Origin: Phialophora verrucosa
Lineage: Eukaryota; Ascomycota; Eurotiomycetes; Chaetothyriales; Herpotrichiellaceae
Assembly (NCBI GenBank): GCA_002099365.1
Contig: MSED01000005.1
Location: forward strand, 558,001 to 622,000
DNA length: 64,000 nt
Direction of reading: 5' to 3'
The position numbers and the translations under genes are program-made. Below, piece after piece: positions 9,892-19,999 of this stretch. The stretch's first letter is position 1; every line of letters starts with the position of its first letter. The notes beneath the pieces are model-generated. The model worked only from the letters and a program-made list of their open reading frames with translations, was not told the origin of the DNA and made no database searches.

Positions 9892-10525
9892 ATGCGCCTC
9901 GATTACGTAGCGAATCCGCCCACCAACCTGTCCGCAGAGGACCAGGAGGTGCTGGAGCGGGTCAAGGCACGTCGTGGTGCCATGGGACTCATTCCATTGG
10001 ACTTGACTTTATTGCATGCCCCCAAGATCGCAGACGGTGTGTCTCGAGACCGCGTGTCTTGTCTCACGGACAATTGTCGCTAATTGAGCTCCAGGCTGGA
10101 ATGCTCTCCTTGGAGCCGTGCGGACAAAGAACTCTCTGCCAGACGACATCCGCGAGATCGCCATCTGTCGTCCTGCTCTGATCAACAAGGCCTGGTTTGA
10201 GTGGAACGCACACGCACCTATCCTCCTCAAATCGGCTGGTTTTACAGAAGAGAAATTGGCGGTCGTGAAGCAGCTGCATCCAACAGCAAAAGGCGCGTTG
10301 GACGATCGCCAGTGGGCTGTGTTGAGATATGCCGATGCCATGACGCGAGACGTCTCGGTGCCCCAAAGTCTCTTCGACGAAGTCAAGGCGCAGGGCTTCA
10401 GTGAGCAGGAGATTGTGGAGCTCACAACCACCGTTGCGAGTTATAATATGGTCAGTCGATTTTTGGTCGCACTGGATGTTGGCGAACAGAACAATAAAGC
10501 TCCAGATTGGGCTTCGAAACTATAA
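9892..10525 (+). CDS. Carboxymuconolactone decarboxylase-family (AhpD-like fold) protein, two exons
   Basis: Exon 1 is 9892-10036, the intron is 10037-10094 (58 bp, GTGTGT donor, CTCCAG acceptor) and exon 2 is 10095-10525, giving 191 residues. The join restores ADGWNALLGAVRTKNSLPDD, and then EIAICRPALINKAWFEWNAH, the helical core typical of CMD-domain proteins. The C-terminal part contains DRQWAVLRYADAMTRDVSVP and a second helical pair, also typical. There is no CxxC, so a thiol-peroxidase partner role like AhpD is unlikely. Fungal members are annotated loosely as 4-carboxymuconolactone decarboxylases, but most have no known substrate. The gene is convergent with the 2OG oxygenase gene, about 150 bp between stop codons. 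Confidence 0.85.
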
Positions 10526-10675
10526 ATTGGGTCCTGTCACTGGTATATACTACAGCTGAGCCCATGAACAAGGCTTGCATATGCCTGACAAAGGCAATTC
10601 TGATGCCTTGCAAAGCAGCCCTCGCCGGCACCGCTATTACCCCTTCATCTCTTGAGCCCCAAGTGTTCCACACGT

Positions 10676-11933
10676 TCAGTACCCGGATACCTTTTTGTCC
10701 ACATCGGTCTGCTGAAACCTGAGTTGACACCAATCTCCACACGAGATCGGTTCGTACTTGGCCGGATGGTCCTCGTCCACACAGCTCGGCAGAACTCCGC
10801 ATTTCTCGTTGAAATTGAAGCCGAAAAAGAACGGCATGGAATACCTGGTGAAAGTCAGCCCAGCCGGAGACACACAATACCACAGGGCTTGAAAGATATG
10901 GTATACCTGTCAACGGTGGACCGATTGTACACCCTGTGAACGGTCGACTTCATCCGATCATTCGTCAACCGCATCAGATAGTCGCCGATGTTGACGACAA
11001 ACGTGCCCTCGAGTGGTGTCGCCTTGATCCACTCCCCCTCGTTGCTCAGCACTTGCAACCCACCATTCATGTCCTGCCAAAGCAACGTGAAACACTGAAG
11101 ATCGGTATGCGAGCCAATCCCGATATCTTGGCTCTTGGCCGCTGCTTCCGCCGACATGGCCGGATAGAAGTTAAACACGCCATCACTTCCCGGGTACGTC
11201 GTCACCGAGTCGAAGTAGTCTTCAGGGAGATCGAGACAGAGCGCGAAGATCTTGACGAGCCGCCGAGCCAGTTTGAGGCACTCCTGCCAGTAGGTGATGC
11301 AACCGTCTTTGAAACCCGGTAGGTGCTGCGTGCCTTCCCACACGTAGTCCTCGCCCCGGATGTAGGGCTGGACTTCGGCCGGTACAGCATTGGAGTCCTT
11401 CGGTTCGGGGTCGTACTGTGGTTCGTACCGCCAAGAGAAAGATTCCCGATAGTCCACTGCCCAACGCACAGTCAATGTGTGTTACGGATTGAAGGGGGTT
11501 TTCAAAGCACTTGGGCAAAGCACTCGGGGTGGTGATACTGACGTCCCTCGGATGGACTAGCCATCCCTGACCCGTTGCCTGCATACCCATTATACCATTT
11601 CCCCTTGTGCTTGGACACGAGCAGCTTCTTGTCTTCCGGCTGTGCGAAGAAGGCCTTGGACGCGTTCAAGGCTCCCTCAATTGCCGAGTCTGGGATGCCG
11701 TGGTTCTGGACGTAGAAGAACCCGGTGTTCTCGGCAGCGTGTTTGATCTTCTGGGCGAGCGCCCTCCGAGCGTCCGCGTCTCCGTAGATCGGACTGAGAT
11801 CGATCAAAGGGATCTCGTCCGCGCGCGCATTCCGTGCTGGCTTTGTCGACACATTCCGATAGACGGGGCCATAGGCGGTGCGGAGCTCAAGCTTGGTGAA
11901 CTCTTGCTGCTGGAGCTCGGTGGTCGTCGACAT
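10676..11933 (-). CDS. Fe(II)/2-oxoglutarate-dependent oxygenase (isopenicillin-N-synthase-like fold), three exons
   Basis: Exons are 11933-11543, 11456-10907 and 10844-10676, with introns of 86 and 62 bp (GTCAGT and GTATAC donors, GGCAG and ACCAG acceptors), giving 369 residues. The N-terminal DIOX_N-type region includes IPLIDLSPIYGDADARRALA and TGFFYVQNHGIP. The catalytic double-stranded beta-helix has SHTD (His247, Asp249), His304 in STVHRVYN and Arg314-Tyr-Ser for 2-oxoglutarate binding. The C-terminus is Cys-containing (NEKCGVLPSC, ISCGDWC). The family hydroxylates or oxidises small molecules using O2 and 2-oxoglutarate; the substrate here cannot be read from sequence. No transporter, synthase or regulator sits beside it, so a biosynthetic cluster is not supported. 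Confidence 0.9.
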
Positions 11934-13130
11934 GATGGTAGTTCGCAGCCTCGGTCTGGGATTATAGACTGTCTAGACAGGTCTTATTGTGGCCACTGGA
12001 AATTGCTCCCATCCCTCCGATCTGATATACTGTGATATATCCCGGACGGGTCTCCTCCCTGCTGACAAGAGGGCCCTAGGCAGCAACTTTCGACTGGTGT
12101 TTAGTCGACCACGCCTACTTACAGTGTATTGTGTCCTTTCAGCGCTAATGCTCAGGTTTACGCTCCTGCCTGTCGGCTACCGGCGAACACCGAGAAAAGT
12201 TCCTACAGAAATGGGATTTCTGGCCGTAATGCCATGATGGTAAGATGGAAGATAGTCATTGACATGGCATCGATGTTGGACGGACTACTCCGCGAAGGGA
12301 AGTTGTATTGTTCTGGGCATTGGAGATCCTAAAGCTTATTCGTAGGGACCTGGAGAGCAGCTCGAGGCTAGTTCTAAGATCGACTCTATGTCTTGAAGCT
12401 TCAAAAGCGCAAGAACCCTTCAAATAAACAGCATTTTTCGCGACAAGGGAGTGTTACGCATATGAGGTAAAATTCGGAGGTGATGACATTTCGCGGCATA
12501 CGTCTTGAACGCGTCTTTTTACGCTGAGCGCAGATATTACTTGTCATCTCTTTTCGCCCATCCGGCCGTGTACTGACATTCATTTTCCGCCGCGTATCGG
12601 TGCTGTTGGAGTTCAACCGACAGTGTCGCAACCGCTTCGCTGATTGTTGTGCGCTATTGGGGAAACGGGGTTTTGGACTTTTGGCATTGCTGAAGCTACG
12701 AAGCTGCGAAAGAGAACACCGTGATGGAAGGGAGGAGGAGGCTTTGAGGATCAGGGTATCAGATCGCTAAAGGTACGAGAGAGGAGGCTGGTGGCCGGCG
12801 TCTTGCTGTGACAATGAAGCTTTGCTGCGAAAGGGAGGCTCCGGAGCGGAGCGTGGGCAGAGGATGAACCTCATTCCCAAACTTGCGTCAGATCAGAGCT
12901 GGCCGAGCTGCAGCGTACTGGCTGGATATGAGGCAACAAAGTACAAAGCTCCCATGCCAGCTGACTGCCGTGCTGGGAGCTTCTTGGTCTCGGGGGGGTA
13001 GGAGCAGGTAGGTACAGTAGTGTATGTAACTGGGTGGCGTTTGTCCTCTGCCCTTCTCGGCTCTGAGCACAAATTCAATTACTACCGCTCCAACTTCAAT
13101 CCATTTCCTTCTTGTCCTTTATCTCCTCTT
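11934..13130. other. Intergenic region upstream of the 2OG oxygenase
   Basis: The gap runs from the oxygenase start codon to the stop codon of the SDR gene, which lies on the same strand. Only short open frames without family support occur. The oxygenase promoter should be at the left end. Confidence 0.55.
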
Positions 13131-14120
13131 TCACTGCTCCTTCTCGGCCCTCGCCATCGCCTCCCTCGCCATATCACGCATGAACTTCGCCCCCAGCCAC
13201 GCCGGCATAAAACCCATAAACCCAACCTGCAACCCATGCGGCCAGTACGGCGTACAGACGACATGCCCACAGCCCAACTTGGGCAACGTCTTTCTCGCAA
13301 AAGTGTCGGCATCAGGACAGAACAGGCCCGCCGTCGATTCATCGAAGCCCGTGTTCGGCGTCGCCACCGCCCCCACGATAAAGGAGTGGATATCAATCTT
13401 GAGGCCATCGCCTTGCAGCTCCGCGTCCAGCGATATACTCCACCTCGAGACATACGCCTTAGCAGCCGAATACACGACCAGGTACGGCGCAGGCAGTAGC
13501 TCGGCACCACTGCTGACGTTGACGATCGCCGCCCGCTGTCGCTGGTCCTTCGTGGTGCCTTGGCCCCGTCCCCGTCCCCGCGCCAGCACGGGGATCAACA
13601 CCCTCGTGATCTGCGTCATGAATCGGGCGTTGAGGTTGATATGCACGTCCAGGTCCCAAGCCGACCGTTGTGCAACGGTCGCCCACGTGGGCTGGACACC
13701 GCCCGCGCCGCCGACATTGTTGATTAAGATCGTGAGATTGAGACCGTCCACCGCGGCCAGCACCGTCCTGTCGGTCTCGTCCGTCCAGGGCGCCGCCACG
13801 GCGTCGAGGACCAGCAGCCGCACTTCCCGGTCGGGGTGGGCTTTTTCCAGCTCGGCCGCTACGGCCAGCAACTTCTGCTCGTTGCGACCGTGGATGATCA
13901 CGTTGAAGCCTCGCCGGCATAGCTCCCGCGCGAATGCTTTCCCAATGCCGTCACTCGCTCCCGTCACGAGCGCCCACGGCTGGCCGGAGGGGGGCTTGTA
14001 TTGCGAGAGATCAGACGAGTAGAGGACGTAGAACTGCAGGATTCGTATGGCCTTGGCAAAAATGTATGCGAGGGCGAGGAATTGTAGCCACGAGAAAACA
14101 GTCTGGAACGCGGAAGCCAT
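13131..14120 (-). CDS. Membrane-anchored short-chain dehydrogenase/reductase, very-long-chain 3-oxoacyl-CoA reductase/17beta-HSD-like
   Basis: The intronless frame encodes 329 residues from the ATG at 14120. A hydrophobic N-terminal segment (about 8-33) suggests an ER membrane anchor. SDR features are TGASDGIG (53-60, NADP(H) loop), NNVG (134-137), the active-site serines in NVSSG (about 203-204) and YSAAK (Tyr217, Lys221). The architecture of an N-terminal anchor, TGASDGIG and a hydrophobic C-terminal region (FMGFMPAWLGAKFM) matches fungal Ifa38/KAR-type reductases and 17beta-HSD3/12. These reduce 3-oxoacyl-CoA in fatty-acid elongation. The sequence is divergent enough that it may be a paralogue with another substrate. 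The tail AEKEQ is not a classical KKXX signal. Confidence 0.82.
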   Translation of the reverse strand: MASAFQTVFSWLQFLALAYIFAKAIRILQFYVLYSSDLSQYKPPSGQPWALVTGASDGIGKAFARELCRRGFNVIIHGRNEQKLLAVAAELEKAHPDREVRLLVLDAVAAPWTDETDRTVLAAVDGLNLTILINNVGGAGGVQPTWATVAQRSAWDLDVHINLNARFMTQITRVLIPVLARGRGRGQGTTKDQRQRAAIVNVSSGAELLPAPYLVVYSAAKAYVSRWSISLDAELQGDGLKIDIHSFIVGAVATPNTGFDESTAGLFCPDADTFARKTLPKLGCGHVVCTPYWPHGLQVGFMGFMPAWLGAKFMRDMAREAMARAEKEQ

Positions 14121-14971
14121 GGCGTGTTGGGTCCTTCCACAGTGACGGACGTCGTGAATAACATGTGGTTATGTTATACCGGATGTTGCGGTCTTGAGGA
14201 CAGTATCCTAATTACTTAATAGAAATAATGAGCAATAGAAAGCCGCCCCGCAGCAGATGCCTCGAAACCGCAACTTGAGATCGGTGTCGCCCAACCTCCC
14301 TCCACGATCAGTCGAGCCGATCAGGCCATCAGGCGCTCTATCATTTGAGTGTGTCTCTAATATATCATAAGCTTTGCTGATAAACAAGCGTGCCACCCAT
14401 CGTTAGCGACAGTATATATCTCAGGGAAAGACTTTACCACCAGCGGCCTGCCTCTTGGTTGTATTGTCCACAAGCTTTTGAAGGGGCGTCGCGTTGTCGA
14501 TCGTAGTAACGATACATAAGCTGACACGACTAATGCGTAGGGCAGACGCCAAAGTCAGCCCAGAGAGCACTGGTGGCGGCTTTGTCACGATGGCGTGTAA
14601 GAGAGGAGGACGACAGGACACTCGCCGTCGCCGTCGCCAATGTTATATGTGTTTAGAGCTATAGGCGTTCTCTGGTCTCACTACCGGGTCATACGATGTT
14701 GCGGGAGCGTGTTCCTCGTCGTTAGACGGTTGTGGCGATGGCGGCGGCGATGGCGGAATAAGTTGAGGAGGCCGCTTTTCGAACGAAATGCAAATCAAGG
14801 GCTGTTGAGGACAACAGATGGGCTAATGTTAGTCACGACGGGCGTAAGAACAAAGCGTAGAGAGGGAGTGTTTTTTTGAAGGTAAATGCCATTTAGGCCG
14901 CCGTTGGCTGTCAACGGCGTAGTCGCCCGTGTTGGCGACGCGGCTGCGTCTTCTGGCAGCCCGCCAGCTAC

Positions 14972-14987
14972 TGTACATCAATGTACA
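14972..14987. repeat. Short inverted repeat, TGTACAT-CA-ATGTACA
   Basis: Seven-base arms flank two bases. In the minus-strand transcript of the TF gene it reads UGUACAUUGAUGUACA, which could fold weakly and contains a UGUA core of the type bound by Puf proteins. It lies about 90-105 nt after the stop codon. Confidence 0.5.
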
Positions 14988-14993
14988 CGATTT

Positions 14994-15031
14994 CCCCCCT
15001 CCACCCCCCCTCCCACCCCCCTCCCACCCCC
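14994..15031 (-). other. G-rich tract, potential G-quadruplex in the TF 3' UTR
   Basis: The plus strand has C-runs of 6, 2, 7, 3, 6, 3 and 5 separated by single T or A bases. The minus strand, which is the mRNA sense for the TF gene, therefore has six G-runs of three or more with one-base loops or a short GG interruption. It begins 44 bases after the TF stop codon at 15075. Confidence 0.75.
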
Positions 15032-15074
15032 TGCGCAACGCCTCCTCGCCGAGGCCAAACACCACCACCACCCT

Positions 15075-17537
15075 CTACATGTCCTTCGCAAAGAACAACA
15101 CCCCGTTCAACAGGCCCCTCATCATGACCTGCTCCAAGTTGGGGACGGCAGCCACGTCGTGGCCACCGTCACCCGCCGCGGCAGCAGCGGCACGACCCTC
15201 CGCCTGGTCGATCATCGCCAAGAGCACGTCTGCCCAAGGCTCCACCCGGCCTCCAAAGAACCACTCCAAACCGAAGGCCCGGTGAAAGGCGTCGGACTTC
15301 TTCTGAAGCTCCGAGCGCAGATCACCGAGACGCTTCACTGCGAACTCGGCCAGTGCCCTAGTGCTGGCATCGGTGGCAAAGAGGCAGAGAGAGGTCGTGG
15401 CAAGAGACCAGGTGTACAGGTCGAGAGGGTTGTAGCGCGCAGCAGCCGAACTTGTCTGAGCGTCGTTGATGAGGACCGTCGCCAACTGGTCGGCCCATGT
15501 GAGAGCACTGACGACTGGGAAGACGGCAACAGAGTTACCGGGTGCCACATGTGGGAATGGCGCAAGGATCAACTCGAGAAAGCAGTGAATTTGGTTTGGG
15601 AGAGTGCTGTCTCGCAGAGATTCGCCATAGAGGCTGAGGTGAGTGTCGAAGTGTCGTTGAAGAAGAAAGCCGCTGAGAGCGCGGACATCCTGACTGATGT
15701 CACCTTCAAGGACGACTTGAGCGAGTATCTCGATGAGGTTTGAGCCGGTGGCAATGTAGGCTGCTTCGAGCGGGATCTTCTCCACATTGAAATCGCGTAC
15801 GTTGACCGGGTAATTCGCTGGAACTAGACCGGACGCAGGAAGACCGACACCTAGTGCGTGGTATTGGATCATCACACCGAGACTGTTGTGGGCCTGAGTC
15901 ACCTCGTCAGGATATGTGGTCTGTCGTCTACCGCTGGCAGAGCTCGAAATTCCAGCATTGTCGGTGCGAACCTGGTCGAGAACGAATCGAGCCAGTGGAA
16001 GCATGACAGACTTGGACAGAGGGCTGCTGTTCTTCAAATGCTTGACGTGATTCTCCGCGCCGATCGCAAGCAAGGCCATAGTCCAAACCATTGTGAGATT
16101 CTCGTCTTCAGTGCGGTGCAATGCAGTTCCTGTACCCTGGGCGAAAACATATTGTTGCAAAGAGTCATAGGTCTGGAAACGATCGGACTTGAGGGTTTTT
16201 CTCGGAAGGCTGATAGCTGGGTCAAGGGTTGTGTTCGCGTCGTGGACACCATTGACAGTGCGTGTGGCTCGAAGGTCTGGTAAGAGTTCAATGGCGGTCG
16301 CGAAGGCATGCTGCATCACGGGATCCGCATTGGCCACGATGGCGATGACACGGCCAGCTTCAGGAAGAAGTGCGATCAATGGATGGTATTGCTGGTAGTA
16401 GTTGCTGAGGAAAGCCTCATCGAGGTTGAGAGACTGTACAGGGGGCATGTCGTCGTCGGGTCCTTGAGTACGCTGGCGTTTGGAGGAACGAGGGCCGAAA
16501 ATTTCGCTGAAGAAGGATTGAGACGGATCTCGAATCTGAAATTTCAAGTTCGGCGCGTCTTCTAGAAATGAGGTGGGAAAGGACTCGTGCGGTGCGATTG
16601 CAAGGCTCCCAATGGCTCGAGATCGAAGGACGGAATCAGGAGATTGAGCAGACCAACCGACGCTTGGAATTCTATCGCGCTGGTACTCGCTTCTAGGAAA
16701 AGGGTTGAAGGTTGAAGGTGCAGAATAAGACGGGGCACGGTTTTGAAACCCAGGACCGATCTGTTCATCAGGTGAGAAACTCTCGGCAAACCCGCCTTGA
16801 CCGGCGTCGAGAGATTGGCGCTGCTTCTGTTCTAGTCCTTGGACTCGCTCTGCCAACTGGCTGATGTATCTATGTCATGCGTCAGATTTCACACGACAGC
16901 AATGTGAGAGACAACATCTGTCTTGGACAACTTACCCTTTGCTTGGGCCACGCTTCATAGGCTTTCGCTCGAACTCACAGTTGACGCCAGCCTTCTGACA
17001 GTTGGTGCAAGTCTTTGGGGTACCGTCAGCTTCGGTGGGTGCGTCACATTTGACCTGGAGAAGAAAGGTCAGTATCAAAGTACCCTTGCCCAATTTTCAG
17101 AGAGTTCACGGTACCTTCTTTCTGCGACACTCATCACATGCACGAGACGCCTTTGAGCGCTTGCGCTTGTCTCCAGTCTGGGGTTCTTGCGGTGTCTCGG
17201 CCGACGCGTCAAGGCTTGAACGACCTCCAGTCGGCATGAAAGCAGGCTGGCTTGGTGTCTGAGGAGGGGCCATTGCCGGGTCAAGCACAGATGAAGTCGC
17301 GGCCTCATTCGCGTCCATAGGTATGTTGTTCATGTTCTCATGTTCCATCTTTCCCTCAGAAGCCGCAGCATCTTCCATTTGTCGGGCATAGTTAGGGAGG
17401 TTGTAGCTGGCCGACGGGTTGGTCAGCTCAGTGTCGATGGGGTAGTAAGGTGAATTGAATTGCGGAAGACCTGAGCCTCCGAAATTGCCTGTCGGATCGT
17501 TGTTGGTTTGGTCGCGGCCACTGCCTGGGCCCGCCAT
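15075..17537 (-). CDS. Zn(II)2Cys6 transcription factor, RGT1-like, three exons
   Basis: Exons are 17537-17115, 17054-16936 and 16869-15075, with introns of 60 and 66 bp, giving 778 residues. The ATG at 17537 is the only in-frame ATG before the DNA-binding domain. The binuclear cluster is complete: Cys134, 137, 144, 157, 160 and 167 (C-x2-C-x6-C-x12-C-x2-C-x6-C). The first intron falls right after the RRKK run, a common place in this family. A KRGPSKG linker and a short coiled-coil-like helix (LAERVQGLEQKQRQ) follow; KRGPSKG after the cluster is characteristic of Rgt1, the yeast glucose-responsive regulator of hexose transporters. The long C-terminal part resembles the middle region of fungal Zn cluster factors. 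The target genes are unknown. Confidence 0.85.
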
Positions 17538-19999
17538 GATTTTTGTGAGTACAGTGGGCGCAAAAAGAGATGATGCCGTCGTTCCGGAAGATGACGGTGG
17601 TGAGAGTGAGTTGCGATTGTCGCAGCTCGGGTTAAGACGCGAGGGCAATCCGGCTAAACACCGGGCGCATTTTCAGCCCGGAGGAGTTGCCTTTGGGGTC
17701 GCTTGCCTCACCGAAGATGTCCCAGAAATGGCCAAGATCTGGGGAAAGCTCCATTAGAGCTGCCTGCCGCCGACTCGCGTGGCATCCTGGCGGCTGAACC
17801 AACTGTCTACAGGAACGGGTGCACTTTTCACCGAAGCAAATGGACAATGTCGACATGGAGGTCTAGAACATGGTCTATCGACAACCTTGGGCCAACTCCA
17901 CAGAGCCGCCTGTGATATCAGATGTGAGGAGAGCTGTTGGAGATGCATGAGCCACTGCCGTATGTATTTCCTCCCTTGAAAACGGCTACTGTGTACAGTC
18001 GTCGCAGGCGCAACTACAAGACATCACTCCCCTGGCCAACAAAGTACAGGAGACCGACGTTCTGTTGGTGTGTGCGCACAGGTCCTGCAAGTACTACGCA
18101 CCGTGAAGATCAACATCGGCTTGGTTCAGGAATCTATCCTACGACGTTTCACAGTCGTTCGGTCGGAGGGAGGTCGTCATGCCTAGGGCTGTTGATAAGA
18201 ATGCCACAGATGGATACCTCAGATTGCAGAGTTCTGGCTTTCAACACAGGGGAGACCTCCAATTCTATTTTGAGAAGCTATGTTGCGCAGAAGAACAGAC
18301 ATGAAACATGCTCTTCCAGAAAGAAGACAATGCCAGGCACAAATTTGATGTTGGAATTATGCATGCAGTAGGATACTTCGTACACCAGGAAAACTTTGAA
18401 AGAACAGGGTGGATTGGAGGGTTCCAAGCCAAGAGTCTCAAGAACCATTTCCTCCACAGGCAACGTAAATATCTGCTTTCCAAGACTCGCTACCTGCTCG
18501 AAATGCTCTCTGATGTTCTCATGTTCTCATGTTCTCAGGTCCTGTCGCTATGGATCCGCAGATTTGCTGTGTGTGTGTGCAGACTTGGCTGAAGATCCCT
18601 GCCCTTGCCGAGCAGTTTGGGTTGATGGTCTGCAGGGCTGGTCTTGATGCCCCAATTCTCGCATTCGCTTTCTTTCACATGATGCGCAAATAATTACGAC
18701 ACATTCTCTGCACAAAGTAGGCCGCAAGTGCCAACTCTCATGCACACTCAATGCATGTTTCGCAAGTCCAAGAATGTGAGAAAGGCCAATGGAAAATATC
18801 CGATCAAAAAAGCGGACATTGCAGCCGGCCGGAGCCCACCTCCTTGCATGCAACCCACCCTCGTTCAGCCACCGTCGTCTTGCCCGGGTTCCTTCTGCGA
18901 GCATTCCGAGGTCTTTCCCTCGGTCCTTCGCAGAAGAGGGTCAGAGGGTGTTGCGCCCATGCGCGAATATTGTACTCTGCATGTCTATCCCAAAACCTCA
19001 ACTCCACTCCTCGTCCCGTTATCTTTATCAGCTGCTGAGGGTACATAACGTAAGTGGTAGCGATGCCGCTTAGGGCCAAGGCAACCATTCGTATGCCAAA
19101 CTGCAGCTAACTTAGAGATCCCCTCCCCTTCAGACGTCCTGGGTGGTAACCCGCGGAGGCTCGAGACGAGCCCCGAGTCATCATTGAATCATGCGAGTCT
19201 CAAAGTCGTTGATCGCCGACGTGTTCGCGTCATGAGGTCAGCGACCGACTGTTTGTGGCGCTCGAGTGGAGTGCCACTTTCCAGGTTTCACACGCCGCGT
19301 CTGCAGCCAGCGTCCACCCCGCCCAGTGGGCGGTCAAAGGCCTAGTAAGGGAGGTACGGGAGGCTTGCAGCGCTGCTACGGGTACCCTTGGCTGGTCGAC
19401 CTCTTCCCGTCCAATCTGGTGTTCAAGTCCTCGGTCACCTCGGCGCACTGCACGTTCTCCCCATTGCACAAGAAGAGCGTGTCGAAGCGATTGGACACGA
19501 CGCCTGTCTCTTCCACCCTCCAAGGATCGCGGTGCGAGGATACTCTCCGCAAAGGGTAACTCTAGCTATCCCCTCGGTCGACCGCGTCCAAGTCTGCGAC
19601 AAGGACACTACCCAGTCGCCATGTTGCGTGACTGGGGAAACGGTCGCTTATACTTTCTTCCAGGCGCCGCTCCTCCATCTTCTCTGGGAGCGGCTTTCTA
19701 CGTTTACTGTTTCGAGTCTGCTGCCTCTTTTTTCCGGTCTGCTCCGCGAGAAGGAGAGGCAATAATTTCTGCGCTCCTGTCGCCTCCGGTTGGCTCGGCG
19801 CTCAGCGGAGTCTGCGGTAATTTCACGGCTGACAGGATCATTATTTGTCTCAGTCATGCTCGCTTGGGCGTTCCTGGGCGCGTCTTCCCTAGTTTCTTGT
19901 TCGGGAGATGGGTAGGGGGACTACCTTAGGATCCTCCCGCTCCCCTCCCACGCAAAAATGGCCCTAGGGATGTTCTAGTTTGAGACTTCTTACTGAGCG
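17538..19999. other. Long intergenic region upstream of the RGT1-like gene
   Basis: This 2.46-kb gap is bounded by the TF start codon and the stop codon of the next gene on the same strand. Open frames are short or GC-driven and carry no family text. A short ATGTTCTC triplet repeat occurs at about 18513-18536. The length is compatible with an extended promoter or a long 5' leader for the regulator. Confidence 0.5.
18513..18536. repeat. Three tandem copies of the octamer ATGTTCTC
   Basis: Three back-to-back copies of ATGTTCTC are visible within the long region upstream of the TF gene. The array is short and its meaning is unclear. Confidence 0.7.

Larger units (their letters stand above)
14121..15074. 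other. Intergenic region with 3' flank of the TF gene and 5' flank of the SDR gene
   Basis: No coding frame has support. The right end lies 3' of the Zn2Cys6 gene and contains a very C-rich tract and a small inverted repeat (listed separately). A run of CGTCGC-type repeats is visible near 14620-14640. Confidence 0.55.

Noticed and set aside
9892..14120. Secondary-metabolite gene cluster
   Set aside because: No polyketide synthase, NRPS, terpene cyclase, transporter or dedicated regulator is near the three enzymes.
19255..19929. Plus-strand 224-residue open frame
   Set aside because: No ATG context or domain; typical GC-driven open frame in a long intergenic region.
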